Below are positions 1 to 10,102 of a stretch of 64,000 nucleotides of DNA, in pieces (the first letter of the stretch is position 1; each line of letters opens with the position of its first letter). Origin of the DNA: Mesorhabditis belari. Lineage: Eukaryota; Nematoda; Chromadorea; Rhabditida; Rhabditidae. The position numbers were made by a program, and so were the translations under genes. The DNA is taken from contig CAUEEP010000884.1 of assembly GCA_958450365.1 (NCBI GenBank), positions 1 to 64,000 of the forward strand. Reading direction: 5' to 3'. Below the pieces are notes generated by a model. The model did not search any database and was not told where the DNA came from. It saw nothing but the letters and a program-made list of their open reading frames with translations.

Positions 1-3000
1 AAGGGGTTTTCCTCGAGATTCAGGAATAGCAAAAGCAAAAACGATGATATCGGCAAAGACCCACGCGAGCATGATTACAGGTGGAAGCCATTTGTGGCTT
101 CCTGACTAAAAGAGATGTTTGAAAGAGATCTTTTTGACTAAATAAAATATTTAGCTTATAAGCTTATAAGCTAAATAAAATAAAGATTAATTAATCGCAT
201 TAGGGCCCCACCACTGAATAGAGATGCGGGGCGAGAATCGGAGCGATACTTTGAACGAACTGCGTGAAGGCATACGAGGTATTTTCGAAGGGCCGTTGGA
301 AAGATCTAAATTGAAAAAACAGGCTTACTTGGAAAAACACAACAGGCTTGCTTGGCTATTAAACAGCAAACAGGCTAGTTAAACAGCCGAATGCTTGCTA
401 AAAAGCTAACCATTCGGCTGGAAGCTTTGGCTGACAAAACTTGGAAAACTTTCTAATGTTTTTATCGAATGCTATCGAATAAGTTTCTGTTAACAAGTTT
501 CTCTCTATGTTAAAACTATCAAATTGTATTAGCATAAAGAATTAGACAATTTAACCCATTGCGCACCGGATGAGACTCTAAAGTACGAGTTCGGGTAATG
601 CCGCACCATGTAGCTTGATACCGCACCATGTAGATTTTCTCATGTTCTTTAAAATACTGTCTAAAATAGTTGAAAAATCAAAGGACCTCTCGAATAGAAA
701 ATCCCTTTCGAGAGCGGTCGAAAAATAAAAGATCCGGATCTTATTCGATCTTATAAAAGATCTTATTAGAATACAGGATGCATCATAATTATGGGCTCAG
801 ATAAATCAGTCGGTACTAATCAAGTCACCCAAAGATATCGAAAAACAAGTCACCCAAAGATGACAAAGTTTTTCTAACAATCTTTATTTATATGTTAACA
901 AGTGTAAAACTCAAATTTCAAAAACTCCTTCGTCAGCGTCTCCGCTGTGACGTGACGTCAGCTTCAAGACATGACCGGAAGGCGTCAACTGTCAACGTCA
1001 ACGGCAACTGTGGCACGCAAGTAGACAACATCGTCCTATGGTTTAAGGAGCGCTTTCTTTCAACTGTTCAACATCGAACAGTCAACTGTTCGATGTGGTT
1101 ACAACTCCTTAACTTCTAGGCTTAGGAATTCCCATTTGGCCGACTGATCGCTTCGGGTTACAACGCAATCTCTCTCGCACTTTTTTGATGTTGGACTGAA
1201 TCACTACAGAACACCGTTTTCCTCGACCAGCTCTATCAGCATTTTTTCCCAATTCCTTGAAGCGTTTAATCTTCTTGTCAAAATCCCAAATTTTGAGAAA
1301 TTGCACGTGTCAAAAGCCCGCGTCGATGCAACGCTTTGATCGAGTTCCGATGAGCACTCTAAAATCTAAATCTGGTTTGACCATCTCTAAAAAAAGGCCC
1401 ATAATGATGACGCACCCCGTAATTACGTTAACTGGTTTGTCTGCAGAAATGTAACCCTCAACCCAAACTACATTAAATGGATCTGCTCAAGAACTGCTCA
1501 ATGGCTCAATGGCTGCTCAATGGCTCAATGGCTGCTCAATGGCTCAATGGCTTCTCAATGGCTCAATGGCTGCTCAATGGCTGCTCAATGGCTCAATGGC
1601 TTACTAGGTATGATTAGTTTAGAAAATTGTACCTAAAACCAATTATGAAATGCATAATAAACCCTTGAATTATTATCATAATCGTAATTCTTTATCCACT
1701 CAATTCAAACCTCATTACAAATGATGCCAAGCACGGCAAAGAGCTGCACAACGATGGCGGCTGTAGTTAGAAGAAAGATTCGGGAAAATAAACTTGGAGC
1801 ATCTAAAATATTATAAGCTTTTATTTTAATTATTTCAGAGTTAGTGCAAAAAAACTCTCTTTGTTCCAAACTCCAAACCTTAACTGTTTCAGAGTTAGTT
1901 CAAAAAAGAAAAACAAATTTTCTTCTACAGGGTGCGTCATAATTATTGCAACAAGAGTTCAAAGACCGTTTTCCAAACAGCTTTCTTATTTTTTTTGCCC
2001 CTTTTTTTGTTGTGTTGCGTTCTATCTTCTTTATTCTTGCCTAATTGCCTCCCCGCTCACACGAAGACGGTTCAGGACTGGTGTGTGGCCAACTTTCCCT
2101 CAGTGATTACCAAGGATGAATGGCCTCCAAACTCACCGGATCTCAATGTGATGGACTTTTCCATTTGGGCAATCTTAGAGGCTAATGTCTGCTCTTTGAC
2201 CTTCAAGAAGTCTTTGACCATTTGAGTCTTTGACCAAAGGATGGAAGGCGACTCCTCAAGATGACATTCGGGCCGCAGTGGAGGCATATCCGAACCGATT
2301 AAGGGCTGTTATCAAGGCAAAAGGCGGTCATATCGAATGATCTCTTGTTTCCTTATTTGTTACTGTTAAATAAAGCTATTTCTGTTTAAAAATCTTCTTC
2401 AAGTGAAACTTCTTGGTGTGCAATGCCTTGAGTATCTTGTTGCAATAATTATGACGCACCCTGTATGTATTGGGTTGATGGAAAAGTCCTTTCCGATTTT
2501 TTGGGAGAGCATCTTAAATTTGTCGAATTTTGACGTTTCATAGCTCATCCTAAAGCTGAATTCAAGACGGATCGATTGGTAAAAACCGTTTTGAGATATC
2601 TCTTTTCTAAAAGTTTTTACAGCTATTTTAGTAAAGGGCAGCAGAGCCAAAAAATGGCTGTTTTCACGTTTCGTTAGTTTTCCGTGCAGAAACCTAGGCT
2701 AAAAACATGTGTTTCGTGATCAGCGTCAAAAATAACCCCTAGACACGCACGCTCTTATTAATGTACACTACTGGACAATGAAATATCATATTTGAAAAAA
2801 GATCGTCACGTTCGCTTCGTCTGTAACTTCCTTGTCTTTGCGTTTAAACTATTAGTGTTATAGATTTTCTGAAAGCTCTTTTTAAGGGCTACACAATGGT
2901 AATATTAATATTTAGAAATACAGTAAAGACAAGGGAGTTACAGACGCGCGAAAGTGACGATCTTTTTTCAAATATGATATTTCATTGTTCAGTAGTGTAT

Positions 3001-6000
3001 TAGGTTGATGCAAAAGTCTTTTTCATTTTTTCGTACTTCCGTTAAAAAAGTAACAAATGCACCAATTGAACAACGGTTTTATTGCATTCGAAAGGCCAAT
3101 TATTTTTCTGCAAAATGACATTAAAACGAGTTTAAAATGTCTTATGTCTAGATTTTTTTGAGAGCCTGAAGTCGGGTAGTCAAAAAAGGCGACGGCTCGA
3201 TGATGCATTTTAGACGCTTTAGCTAAGGAAACCAATCTTGATGTTAATAAATAAAAGATAGAGCACAAAAAGTTAGATATTTTTTCAGATTTTCAGAGAA
3301 ATTGATTCAGCCAATTTCTTTATAGAGGTTTTTATAGATTTTTATGAAAAACCCGTTTTCACTCTCGAATTTGCTTGAAAGTGAACCCAAATTGACTTAA
3401 AAAGATGGGAAATTCAACAATAAACACTTTTCATTTAGAGCAAACCATAGGTTAATTGATGACTTTGTCATTTTTCAAAAGAAGTACGAAAAAAATGAAA
3501 AAGACTTTTGCATCAACCTAATACATTAATAAACTTGAGAGTACGTTACGTACGTTTTGTGTACGAAAAAGACTACAAAAGAGTACGTTTTGCGATCAAA
3601 TTTGATCGGTGAGAAGTTTCAGATATTGAGAAAACTTGGATAAAACTTTAATTAGTTCGATGTGTTTCGTGATCAGCGTCAAAAATAACCCCTAGACACG
3701 CATTTTCAGAATCTTAGCAAAAGCAAAACCAGAAAGGACTTTTCCACCAACCCAATACTTACTTGTGAGATCTCCAATCATCGAAGCAAACAAGAAAATC
3801 ATGGTGATAACGCAGAAAATGTGATGACTTATCTAGAATCAAGATTACTTACGATTTTCTTAGAAAGCTTAACTTTTCTTCCAAGCCATTTGAATCGATA
3901 TTCAGCTAAGGCGGAAACTAGATTAAACCCGTAGCGAAAAACTCCGACAATGATTAGATTCTGATACAACGAGCCAGAAACCTTTTCCAAATTGAAAAGC
4001 AGTGAGAAACTGATGAAACCAGTTTGAAAGCTTAATTTTTGAGTTTTGATATCCAAAAAAGCTTACTTGCTAAGACACAGTGCTACTGTATACGCAATAA
4101 GTTGAGGGGTGCAAAAGAGATGAAAAATAGAGTAGGCTTCTGTCTTTGATTTCGTAGCTTCTGTGTCCTGAAGGTAACAAAGTGAAAAGCAGCTTTGTTA
4201 ATACATAAACATCTTGCTAATAGATAAACATCTTGCTAGTACATGCAGCTAATACATACAGCTAGTACATACAGCTAGTACATACAGCTAGTACATACAG
4301 CTAGTACATACAGCTAGTAAATACAGCTAGTAAATACAGCTAGTACATGCAGCTAGTACATACAGCTAGTACATACAGCCAGTACATACAGCTAGTACAT
4401 AAGTGAATTGTAAACACTCACAAGTGCCAACCTCAAGCTGTTGTTTCTTCTCTCGAAACACCTCGCCAAGTGCTTTAACATCTACCTCATGTCTGTTTAT
4501 CTAAAAACTTGATTTTAAGAGTCACTAATGACAAAATACGTTATGTATCCGCTCGAGAACTTTCATCGACTCGTTGGGTTTTCCGTTTCTCAACAAAAAG
4601 TGCGGTGTCTCATCTAGAAAGGCCATAATGAGACTGGCCGGTATGGTGGCCACACTGATGATGATGGCGAAAGCTCTCCACGAATGTGAAACATATGCTG
4701 AAAGTTTTGCTAATACGGTTAGATCAATAAAAATCGTGTTAATAAGTTTACAAACAGTTTACTATAATAATGCTATCTTTATTCTTTTAATATGTACTCT
4801 AGAGTTGTTCATTTTCGGTCTGATTGTCAATAGGTGTCAATAGGTGTCAATAGGTGTCAATAGGTGTCAATAGGTGTCAATAGGTGTCAATAGGTGTCAA
4901 TTGGTGTCGACAGGTGGCCACTTAACCGCTAATTTTTCAGAAGTTTTTAGACCAAAAGATAGAACTTCGAAAATTCTATTTTTGTGTTGCACGAGATCCT
5001 GAAAAAGTTACCGTTGATGTGGTCAAATCTTGTTTTTCCGTCGGACGCCTATTGACAATTAGACCGAAGATGAAGAGCTCTAATGTACTCAGTGCCACTA
5101 CTGTAAAGAAAGGGCTAGTTGTCGGAGGTAAGAGACTGACTATGTATAAGCTTTTACCAGCTTTTTTTCTTTTTTGACAGTTTTAAAATCTTTCAAAGCC
5201 AATGCATCTAGAAAACCCGAAAGATCTGAATTGTAAATGGGATTTATTCAAGAAATAGGTTCTAGTTCTAGTTCTAGCTCTAGTTCTAGTTCTAGTACTA
5301 GCTCTAGTTCTAATTCTAGTTCTAGCTCTAGTTCTAGTTCTAGTTCTAATTCTAGTTCTAGTTCTAGTTCTAGTTTAAAAATCATACCTATCCCTGTGAC
5401 AACAAGAAGATTTGGTGACCAGTTGAGGATAAACGAGAGACCCTGCCGATACCGAGAGGGGAAAAACTCACCGAAAAACGTGTTAGCCACTCTGAAAGCA
5501 CATTTTTCTAATAACAAAAAGACACTCACATTCCCGTACCGACCACAAAAAACGAGCCAAATGTTCGTAAAATAGTGAAAGTTAGCAAGCTATTTGCAAA
5601 AGCCGATGCAATGCCGAAGAGACCGGTAAATATCAATGTGACGAGCATGGCTGGGCGACGACCGAAACGATCCGAGGCTCGACCCCAAATGACAGAGCCC
5701 AGCAAAGCGCCAATCATCTAAATTAGAGTTGATGAATAAATAATTACCGTAAATGTGTAAATGCTGTATTAGAATGACACCTCACTTACTTAATATTACT
5801 TCATAGTTTTTTTGGGAGTATTGCATTATAGTACCCCCGCTCCATTGCAGAGAAAAGGAACCAAACAGATGCATTATCGCCCGGGTATGTTAGTATTACC
5901 ACCCACCAAACATTGCATTATCCAAATCACCCCACCTTTCTTTTTGCTGGGCGCCGGGGCGATAATGCATCTCCAGAATAGCCCCCACTAAAAGACCGAC

Positions 6001-8372
6001 AAGCTTTTGAACGGCAAATATCAAAGAATAAGTCATGCCATGCAAATTTGACCGTTTCCCTGCCGTTGCCCTGCGAGGCTACCCTTTGGTGGCTATTTAC
6101 CCTTTTGGCTATTTACCTAGGCCTTTATAGTACGTCGAAGTTCTGAGGTACCAACCTCTCAGCAGAATCGCTGCTTGACCGGATTTGCACATATTTTAAA
6201 GAATTTCCCGCTTCGTATTTACTCATTTTTGCTGTTGATTAAGAAATAGAATTATTTGGAGCATTTCACATCGGAAGATTTTCAATAATTTCAAAATTTT
6301 AAAAGCCAATCGTTTGCCAATCGTTTGAAAGCCTGAAACCTGAGCAGAGCAGCGATACTTTTTGTGAGCCGTACTGGTCATTTGAGTAAAAAAATAAAAT
6401 GATATTTTCTAATAGAATGATACCCTAGGGGATATTGAAAAATAGAATGACATGTCATTCTAATACAGCATTTACGGTATATGGCTTCAAAGTTGATTAG
6501 GGGCTGTCAGGTCGCGATTTTTGTTTCTATCAAGTCGCGATGTTTGTTCCTACTATGCCTACATTAGCATAATTCGGTTCTTGTAAAGATCACGACACTT
6601 TTGAGAGTTTACGAGGTTTTTGAAGTCTTTCGGGTCATTTCTTTGAGTTTGAGCTTATTTTTTGAGCTTTTTACGTCGATTCAACGCTTTGATCGAGTTC
6701 CGATGAGCACTCTAAAATCCGTAATGATCCGTAGTGGTGATTCGAGTAAAAAAATAAAACGATATTTTCTAATAGAATGACACCCTAGGGGGTTATTGAA
6801 AAATAGAATGACATGTCATTCTAATTTACAACATTTACGGTAATTTTAACCAAGTAAAGTTAATGTGTTTCCTAAAGTGTCCCCAAAATAAGAAAAATTT
6901 CAAGCTATTCAATTAATTATCAATTGAATATTTAAATAATTTAAAGAAATCTAATTTACCTTTTCATCAATTTGTATTAAAAATTAATTTTTTGACGGAA
7001 TACGGTAACTTTTTGATTAGAAAATGCTTTAGGAAATGCTTTTTTTAGGAAATGCATTTCCTCACGATCAATCTGACCACAATCATCAAATCGCAATTGG
7101 TTGGTTGGTGGTTTTACTTTTACTAAGCTGATGGTTTTATTAAGCTGATGGTTTTACACTCTTAAGTGTAATCTCTTCAAGTTTAAAACACTAAGTTCAT
7201 TAGAGCTGAGGTTTTACTAAGCTGATGGTTTTACACTCTTAAGTGTAATCCCTTCAAGTTTTAAACACTAAGTTCATTAGAGCTAACGTTTTACAGAGCT
7301 AAGGTTTTACTAAGCTGATGGTTTTACACTCTTAAGTGTAATCTCTTCAAGTTTAAAACACTAAGTTCATTAGAACACAAATAATCTAGTTTTGATTGAA
7401 GTTTTATTATTATATAACTTCTAGGAGAGTCCTTTAACTTTAAGAATCATCTTACCAAAATTTACATTTGCCATCAAACTTTTTGAAAGTTATTGAAAAA
7501 CTAACAAAGTTACTTTTTGAAAAAGTTCTTTCTTTCTTTCTTTTCTTTCCTTTCTTTCTTTTCTTTCTTTTCTTTCTTTTCTTTCTTTTCTTTTGAACAT
7601 TTCTTTTATACTGAAAAAGCTCACTTGATATGACGTGCTGTCCTTGACTCTTTCTTTCTTATCGCAGAGGAGTTTCCACTAAACTTGTATTGCTCTTTGC
7701 TGAAATACAAACCCAATTATTACCTCAACGTTTACCGAACGAAAATCATAATGAAATTTAGAATCAGGACAATCGTCTTGATTGAACATTGCGCAATAAT
7801 CATCAGATGAATAAGTGACATTTGTTTCAGGTGAATCACTGTGACAAGAGATTATTTCAGCGTCAGCACCTGGGAATTTAGAATACGTATATCTTATTTA
7901 AAATTTCCACTTAACAGTTAACAATTTTCAGCAAGCCAAAGCAAACAAGCAGCAAGCCAAAACAAGCAAACAGCAAGCCAAAGCAAGCAAGCAGTAAGCA
8001 GCAAGCCAAAGCAAGCAAACAGCAAGCCAAAGCAAGCAAGCAGCAAGCCAAAGCAAGCAAACAGCAAGCCAAAGTAAGCAATCAGTAAGCTAACTGTCTC
8101 ATTATGATCTTAAACTTTTGCTATACATCTCTCTCACCTGCAAATGTCATAAACAACAAATTTCCACATTCAACGATCATCACAAACTGAAATCAAAAGA
8201 ACTTAATGTTTCAAAGCCCGAGAAGCTTACATTAAACTCAAAAAAACTTTGAGTTTTTATTTCGGTTAAGCTTATTAACAATTTTGGCCTTTCTCACCTC
8301 AATTAAAATCGCAAGCAACAAGCCATAACGACCGAACAGCAGAAAATCGTCGATACTCTTCTTTTCAGACAT
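1..8372 (-). CDS. SLC22/organic-cation-type major facilitator transporter, 3' end cut by window edge, frameshifted
   Basis: Predicted multi-pass carrier for small organic ions at a cell membrane. Fourteen exons join with matching phase: 8298-8372, 8138-8186, 7724-7869, 7625-7678, 5530-5717, 5388-5491, 4540-4697, 4432-4500, 4067-4167, 3853-4009, 3763-3832, 1711-1802, 212-305 and 1-105, giving about 487 residues. The start ATG is at 8372; an in-frame TGA lies 12 nt upstream. Order seen: TM1, a Cys-containing extracellular loop ending VEWKLLCDKK, the TM2-3 signature GRASDRFGRRPAML, the central-loop ETPHFLLRNGK, a TM7-8 block, EIFPTALR before TM11, and TM12 followed by PESRGKPL. These are standard SLC22/SVOP landmarks. 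Oddities: exon 212-305 needs one A removed from the AAAA at 282-285 (minus-strand sense) to stay in frame, and the intron at 3833-3852 would be 20 nt. So it may be a recent pseudogene or contain sequence errors. Substrate unknown. Confidence 0.88.
774..1419 (-). mobile_element. Relic Tc1/maT-type transposon
   Basis: Imperfect inverted ends ACAGGATGCATCATAATTAT and the complement of ATAATGATGACGCACCCCGT are flanked by TA. Inside, 1109-1306 on the minus strand reads as the helix-turn-helix start of a Tc1/maT transposase (IKRFKELGKNADRAGRGKR, then KKVRERLRCNP). It lies in the transporter intron 306-1710. Decayed and short, so not autonomous. Confidence 0.65.
1490..1605. repeat. Minisatellite, CTCAATGGCTG units
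   Basis: About ten imperfect copies of CTCAATGGCTG or CTCAATGG in tandem, within a transporter intron. No coding function is seen. Confidence 0.85.
1928..2463 (+). mobile_element. Tc1/maT-type element, internally deleted
   Basis: Near-perfect inverted ends begin CAGGGTGCGTCATAATTATT and are flanked by TA (1926-1927, 2464-2465). The plus strand from about 2060 to 2225 reads as a transposase C-terminal fragment with WPPNSPDLNVMDFSIWAILE, the region around the last catalytic residues. The N-terminal part is absent. It sits in the transporter intron 1803-3762, beside the exon at 1711-1802. Confidence 0.8.
2766..2997. mobile_element. Nested MITE, CACTACTGGACAATGAAATA ends
   Basis: Inverted ends CACTACTGGACAATGAAATA and the complement of ATATTTCATTGTTCAGTAGTG are about 50 bp long with TA flanks. 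The element lies inside the 2470-3755 MITE. No coding capacity. Confidence 0.8.
3000..3521. mobile_element. Nested MITE, TTAGGTTGATGCAAAAGTC ends
   Basis: Inverted ends TTAGGTTGATGCAAAAGTC... and ...GACTTTTGCATCAACCTAA with TA flanks. It abuts the 2766-2997 element, sharing the TA at 2998-2999. The ends resemble mariner termini; there is no transposase. Confidence 0.8.
4225..4402. repeat. Minisatellite, CATACAGCTAGTA 13-mer
   Basis: About 13 tandem copies of a 13 bp unit with a few point variants, in the intron between transporter exons 4067-4167 and 4432-4500. Confidence 0.9.
4830..4912. repeat. Short tandem repeat TAGGTGTCAA
   Basis: Eight copies of a 10 bp unit, the last diverged, inside a transporter intron. 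Confidence 0.9.
5261..5375. repeat. Hexanucleotide-like array TCTAGT/TCTAGC
   Basis: Nineteen or so copies of TTCTAG/CTCTAG lie 13 bp beyond the donor of transporter exon 5388-5491. Both strands are open only because the period is a multiple of three (poly-Ser or Leu-Glu); these ORFs are artefacts. Confidence 0.9.
5747..6477. mobile_element. MITE with CCGTAAATG ends
   Basis: Left end CCGTAAATGTGTAAATGCTG and right end complementary to CAGCATTTACGG, continued by TATTAGAATGACA/TGTCATTCTAATA, with TA flanks. The interior includes a smaller GC-rich inverted piece (about 5820-5975). It lies in the large intron after transporter exon 7625-7678. Confidence 0.75.
6735..6840. repeat. Partial second copy of the CCGTAAATG MITE right end
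   Basis: Repeats 6380-6477 in the same orientation with a few changes, ending again in CATTTACGG plus TA. It indicates a tandem or abortive insertion next to the full element. Confidence 0.75.
7527..7593. repeat. Pyrimidine microsatellite (TTTCT)n
   Basis: CT-rich TTTCTTTTC run in the intron just downstream of transporter exon 7625-7678. Confidence 0.85.
7925..8092. repeat. Minisatellite of AAGCAAGC/AGCAAGCCA units
   Basis: About 160 bp of imperfect AGCAAGCCAAAGCAAGCAAAC copies between transporter exons 8138-8186 and 7724-7869. Confidence 0.85.
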
Positions 8373-9445
8373 CAGGAGATTTAGTCAAAACCCCAAAATA
8401 ACTTGGAATCAAATATTGAGCAACCAGCTCTTCGAAATCTGTTTTTCAATGTTATCAGAAATGTCAGAAATCAAGCGCTTATCGCTTTGCATGGGCGCTT
8501 TTTCCGGCCAGCTGTGAACAGGTCGGGTGATCCTTGCAACCGTTCAGAAGGATTTTGATCTTTGATTATTTCTATTTAGGACAATCAAGCGAACAGAAAA
8601 GGCTCAATCGCAAGCTGAAAGGTTTTTCTGAAATGTTTTTTTATGTTTCGGCTTTACAAACTGTTTTTTTGGTTCCTGTGACTAGAGTGTTCTTTTCAAA
8701 CAAAACTAATCGGTAAACATTTGGCTTGTGCAATTGTTACTTATACAAATCTTGACTTTTGCTTGACTTATGATTGATAAACTTGTGTTTTTTGATTCCT
8801 GTTAGGCTGCTTCTCACTAACTTTTCCATTGTGTGAGGCTTAGATCTTAAGGCTTAAGATCGTAGAGTTAGGCAAAAAAAAAAACTCTTCAATATCTATC
8901 AGAATAAGTGTTACCTGATAGATTATCTATAATCTATCAGAATCAGTGTTTAAGGGCGTGTAATCGATAATTTGTTGCCTTGTTCGTGTGTGGCGTGTGC
9001 CCGGATAAGTAACAAAATAGCATATTTTGATAGAGCAGATGAACAAAAGTTTTGCATTTCTTTGTCATTTACTCAAAACTGCTGTCTGTCTAAACAACAT
9101 TTACATTTACTGTCTAAACAAGAAGAACACTATCTAAGCAAGAAGAACACTGTCTAAGCAAGAAGAACACTATCTAACTAGCGCTATCCGACGTTATCTG
9201 TGTCTATTTCGAGAGATAAGAGATACCGCATCGAAAACACTCTGTTTTATGATTGCCAGTGAGCGTCTATTTTTCTCAAAAGGTCTCAGGAGATTGGCAA
9301 TACAGAAAAAAAAATTGGTTCTGCAAGAACTTTTCTGAAATTTTAAAAAGATTCTGGTTTATATTTGCTGTATTTTTTGTTTGCTTATCTTTAGTCATAA
9401 GTTGTTTGGCTTGTTTACCAAGATTTTCCATTCAGATTAAAATTA

Positions 9446-9828
9446 CCTTATTCTCTCTAATAGTAGTGCACCCTGACCGCTGCCTAAATTGCTCGAAATC
9501 TCGAGAAGCGCTTATCAGAACCTATCGATGTGGGGTCGGAAAATGTAGCTGACGATGAGATCTTGCTGGGGGATTTGAGTGTTGAGCTTCTGCGAAAACT
9601 TAGAAACCGTAAAATAGTCACCAACTCGGCCACCAACTCGGCCACCAACTCGGCCACCAACTCGGCCATCAACTCGGCCATCAACTCGGCCATCAACTCG
9701 GCCATCAACTCGGCCATCAACTCGGCCATCAACTCGGCCATCAACTCGGCCATCAACTCGGCCATCAACTCGGCCATCAACTCGGCCATCAACTCGGTGG
9801 CCACCAACTACTATTAGAGAAAATACGG
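9446..9828. mobile_element. CCGTATTCTCTCTAATAG-end element carrying a minisatellite
   Basis: Left end CCTTATTCTCTCTAATAG and right end complementary to CTATTAGAGAAAATACGG, TA flanks at 9444-9445 and 9829-9830. The same ends bound the element at 45722-46246. The interior is mostly the 12 bp array at 9620-9797 plus about 150 bp of unique DNA. Confidence 0.7.
9620..9797. repeat. 12 bp minisatellite CACCAACTCGGC/CATCAACTCGGC
   Basis: About 15 copies. The first four carry CACC and the rest CATC, a sharp variant boundary that suggests block amplification. Period 12 keeps all frames open, hence spurious repetitive ORFs on both strands. Confidence 0.95.
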
Positions 9829-10064
9829 TAACTGCTATTATCCAAAAAGTACGATTTACTATGCAATCCAGAAATAACAAAGCAATTGGAGTTCAATGCT
9901 TTTGAAATAATTTATCAAAAAGTTTCTGTGATTTTTCTGAAGTTCAAGTTCAAGTTCAAGTTACTATGCAACCAAGGCGTAACAAAGCGATTACGTTAAG
10001 TGTTTCTGACAGATTAAGGTTTCTGTTTTCCTAAATAAATCGCAAACAGTTTTAAGCTATGCAA

Positions 10065-10070
10065 TTTATT
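10065..10070 (-). other. Polyadenylation signal AATAAA
   Basis: AATAAA on the minus strand, about 33 nt after the stop of the chemoreceptor gene, matching the expected position for 3'-end formation. Confidence 0.6.
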
Positions 10071-10102
10071 AAAAGTAAACGTTTTGTTTTGTTTTGTGTC
10101 TT

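Larger units (their letters stand above)
2470..3755. mobile_element. Mariner-type MITE containing two further MITEs
   Basis: Outer inverted ends are TTGGGTTGATGGAAAAGTCC and the complement of GGACTTTTCCACCAACCCAA, with TA on both sides. A second inverted pair, CATGTGTTTCGTGATCAGCG at about 2705 and its neighbour at 3660, appears as a direct copy. The centre is occupied by two other elements that meet at one shared TA. The right end lies six bases into the transporter intron that starts at 3762, leaving the donor GTAAGTA intact. Confidence 0.8.
8373..10064. other. Intergenic stretch between transporter start and chemoreceptor 3' end
   Basis: No convincing exon is seen on either strand. Holds the transporter upstream region, a short AAGCAAGAAGAACACT tandem run near 9115-9175 and the minisatellite-bearing element at 9446-9828. 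The ORFs of 60-99 codons here have no family resemblance and no splice support. Confidence 0.6.

Noticed and set aside
5237..5575. Poly-Ser / Leu-Glu ORFs
   Set aside because: TCTAGT microsatellite inside a transporter intron.
9484..9880. Repetitive ORFs MAELMAEL, RVDGRVDG and INSAINSA
   Set aside because: 12 bp minisatellite read on both strands.
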